A DNA stretch of 52,470 nt from WJMT01 sp964445575. GTDB lineage: Bacteria > Acidobacteriota > Aminicenantia > Aminicenantales > Aminicenantaceae. A program made the translations under genes and the position numbers. The DNA lies in the NCBI GenBank assembly GCA_964445575.1, contig CAYULB010000009.1, forward strand, positions 1-52,470. The letters run 5' to 3'. The first letter of the stretch is position 1, and each line of letters opens with the position of its first letter. This document shows positions 50,878 through 52,470 of the stretch, in pieces. The notes under the pieces were generated by a model, which made no database searches, was not told the origin of the DNA, and saw only the letters and a program-made list of their open reading frames with translations.

Positions 50878-52260
50878 TTATATGATATATTCAATAATTG
50901 TGAAAATAATGATGAGAGTCACCACAATAGGAGCCAGGTATTTGATATTAAAGGTCCACAGGGATTTCAGCTTAAACCTTTTGCTTCCAATGCTGATTTC
51001 TTTAAGAGAGTTTCTGACTTTCCATGAATAGGCAAGAAAGAGACTTATCAGAACACCACCCAAGGCAAGCATAATGTTTCCGAATATCAGGTCCATAATG
51101 GTCATGACATTTAGTCTGGTAAAAAATTTAACTCCTCCCGTTGAAAGGGCTGATGGAATCCCCAGGATAAATGATATGATTCCTATGAGTACGGCTGCGT
51201 TTTTTCGTTTCCATTTTTTTTCGTCTACGAGATAAGAAGTGGGGACCTCCAGAAGAGATATGGTAGAGGTGAGAGCCGCGATGAGCAGAAGGGAGAAAAA
51301 CATGATTCCGAAGATATAACCCCCGGGCATTTTAGATATGATCACCGGAAAGGCCTGGAACATAAGTCCAGTGCTCACTTCAAACTCCTGTTTGAACTGT
51401 TCAGGAGTTAACTGAAGTGAGTGAAAAAGAGTGGGAAAGATAATGATCCCGGCAAGGAGCGCCACCAAGGTGGTGGAGAAGCAGACCCATCCTGCTGATG
51501 AGATCAGATTGTCTTTTTTGGTGATATAACTACCGTATACAGTCATGGTCCCCATTCCAAGGCTTAAAGAAAAAAAGGCCTGTCCCACCGCAAAGAAAAG
51601 GACATTGAGGTTGAATCCGGAAAAATCAGGTTTTAAGTAAAAGGATAATCCGGTTCCTGCGCCCGGGAGAGTTATTGCTCTTATAGAAAGAATGATGATG
51701 AGGATAAAAAGGACCGGCATCAGGATTTTTGACCATCTTTCAATCCCGCTTTTGACTCCTTTAGAGATCACAAAAGTGGTGACGATAATGATAAAAAACA
51801 GGAAGACCAGAACAGCAAGAGGATTTGCTGCAAAAGTTCTGAAGATGGCATCAGATTCCTGCCAGGTGACCTCTCCCATAAAAGCACCTTTTAAAGTTTT
51901 ATAGAGATAGCCAGCTGCCCAGCCCGCTACTACCGAGTAGTAGGAGAGGATGCAGATCCCTGTAATAATGCCCATATAGCCCACTCCTTTCCATGGAGTG
52001 TCTGGCTTTATAAATTTCATAGCGCCCACTAGATTTTTTTGGGAACGGCGGCCAATGGCCAGCTCTGCCAGCATTACGGTAAATCCAATAAAAAATACCG
52101 ACAGGATATAACAAAAGACAAATATGGCTCCTCCGTTCAGTCCAACCATAATAGGAAATCGCCATATGCTTCCCAGACCTATGGCGGACCCTGATGCAGC
52201 AAATATAAAAGCTATTTTAGAACCCCAGTTGCCTCTTTCAAAAATTTCCGGAGCTTCCAT
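50878..52260 (-). CDS. Neurotransmitter:sodium symporter (NSS/SNF) family transporter
   Basis: A 460-residue LeuT-fold transporter with about eleven hydrophobic segments. The first helix has the family signature G-N-W-G-S-K-I-A-F-I-F-A-A-S-G-S-A-I-G-L-G followed by W-R-F-P, which forms the substrate and Na+ site with an unwound centre. Bacterial members take up amino acids such as tryptophan, leucine or tyrosine with sodium. An AAGGAG site precedes the start. It is 48 bp ahead of the flippase-like gene, but the functional link is unclear. Confidence 0.94.
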   Translation of the reverse strand: MEAPEIFERGNWGSKIAFIFAASGSAIGLGSIWRFPIMVGLNGGAIFVFCYILSVFFIGFTVMLAELAIGRRSQKNLVGAMKFIKPDTPWKGVGYMGIITGICILSYYSVVAGWAAGYLYKTLKGAFMGEVTWQESDAIFRTFAANPLAVLVFLFFIIIVTTFVISKGVKSGIERWSKILMPVLFILIIILSIRAITLPGAGTGLSFYLKPDFSGFNLNVLFFAVGQAFFSLSLGMGTMTVYGSYITKKDNLISSAGWVCFSTTLVALLAGIIIFPTLFHSLQLTPEQFKQEFEVSTGLMFQAFPVIISKMPGGYIFGIMFFSLLLIAALTSTISLLEVPTSYLVDEKKWKRKNAAVLIGIISFILGIPSALSTGGVKFFTRLNVMTIMDLIFGNIMLALGGVLISLFLAYSWKVRNSLKEISIGSKRFKLKSLWTFNIKYLAPIVVTLIIIFTIIEYII

Positions 52261-52309
52261 TCAAGTCTCCTTAAATCCTATTTTTAATAATTTTTCAGGT
52301 CCTAATTAT

Positions 52310-52470
52310 CCTGACCTATTCATAAAAAAATGGCGATGTTTTTATTATTAATTTATTTTCAGCGATATACAAGATTTTTTCAGAAAGCAGTAAATTGTGA
52401 GTTGTAAATTGTGAGTTGTATTTCATTTAAAAAACTAAATTTATTTCAATTTACCATTCACCATTCACCA
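52310..52470. repeat. MITE-like repeat, copy C (cut by the window edge)
   Basis: It begins CCTGACCTATTCA and follows copy B closely for about 150 bases, including the GCGATATACAAGATTTT core and the TTGTGAGTTGTAAATTG repeats. The right part is beyond the window. Its 5' flank AATTAT equals the complement of the 3' flank of copy A, so the true terminus may extend a few bases outward. It lies upstream of the symporter gene. Confidence 0.75.

Overview
This window is a dense bacterial chromosome segment of moderate-to-low GC. It codes for a Gram-negative-type envelope (LPS/heptose and polysaccharide export genes, SurA-like chaperones, an EnvC-like divisome factor, many lipoproteins) and a respiratory cell (F-type ATP synthase, multihaem cytochrome c). 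The mix of Tat-exported Gfo/Idh/MocA oxidoreductases, ThuA and DUF1080 (3-keto-disaccharide hydrolase) proteins, HEAT-repeat proteins, a TIGR03663-type glycosyltransferase and a split ATP synthase operon resembles Candidatus Aminicenantes / Acidobacteriota-like genomes. That placement is an inference from gene content; there is no rRNA gene here to confirm it.

Layout. (1) 1-11972, plus strand: the tail of a probable sugar-nucleotide epimerase, then a receiver-domain protein, accD, folC, and the F1Fo genes b', b, delta, alpha, gamma, beta, epsilon (a and c are not here). TrmN6-like methyltransferase, a Wzm/Wzt polysaccharide exporter and RfaE2 follow. Most junctions overlap or nearly touch. 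(2) 12003-13510, minus: a lipoprotein PuuD-like amidotransferase and a small unknown gene. (3) 13943-19321, plus: mfd and two parvulin-type chaperones. (4) 19353-31347, mixed strands: ThuA, a Tat-Gfo plus HEAT pair, an M3 peptidase, a patatin, a Tat-Gfo plus DUF1080 pair and a Kef-type antiporter. (5) 31639-45511, minus: eleven tightly packed genes. These are Tat-Gfo, HEAT, cytosolic Gfo, sugar isomerase, Tat-Gfo, heptahaem cytochrome c, membrane cytochrome-b-like protein, ApbE, discoidin-like protein and two glycosyltransferases. (6) 45649-52260, minus: a lipoprotein, YibQ-type deacetylase, a catalytically dead S41 protease homologue, a degenerate EnvC-like LytM protein, a flippase-like membrane protein and a sodium:neurotransmitter-type symporter.

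How the genes may work together. Regions 4 and 5 look like machinery for oxidative attack on sugars in the periplasm: secreted NAD(P)-dependent oxidoreductases, a secreted keto-sugar-active domain, and cytosolic oxidoreductase/isomerase enzymes downstream. The most unusual point is that one exported oxidoreductase gene overlaps a seven-haem cytochrome c gene by 4 bp, followed by a membrane cytochrome-b-like gene and apbE. This suggests that periplasmic sugar oxidation may be wired to the respiratory chain.

An interspersed, terminal-inverted-repeat, MITE-like element family (at least two full copies, one window-truncated copy, one decayed copy and two solo termini) sits only in intergenic spaces. 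No tRNA, rRNA, CRISPR array, transposase or prophage was seen.
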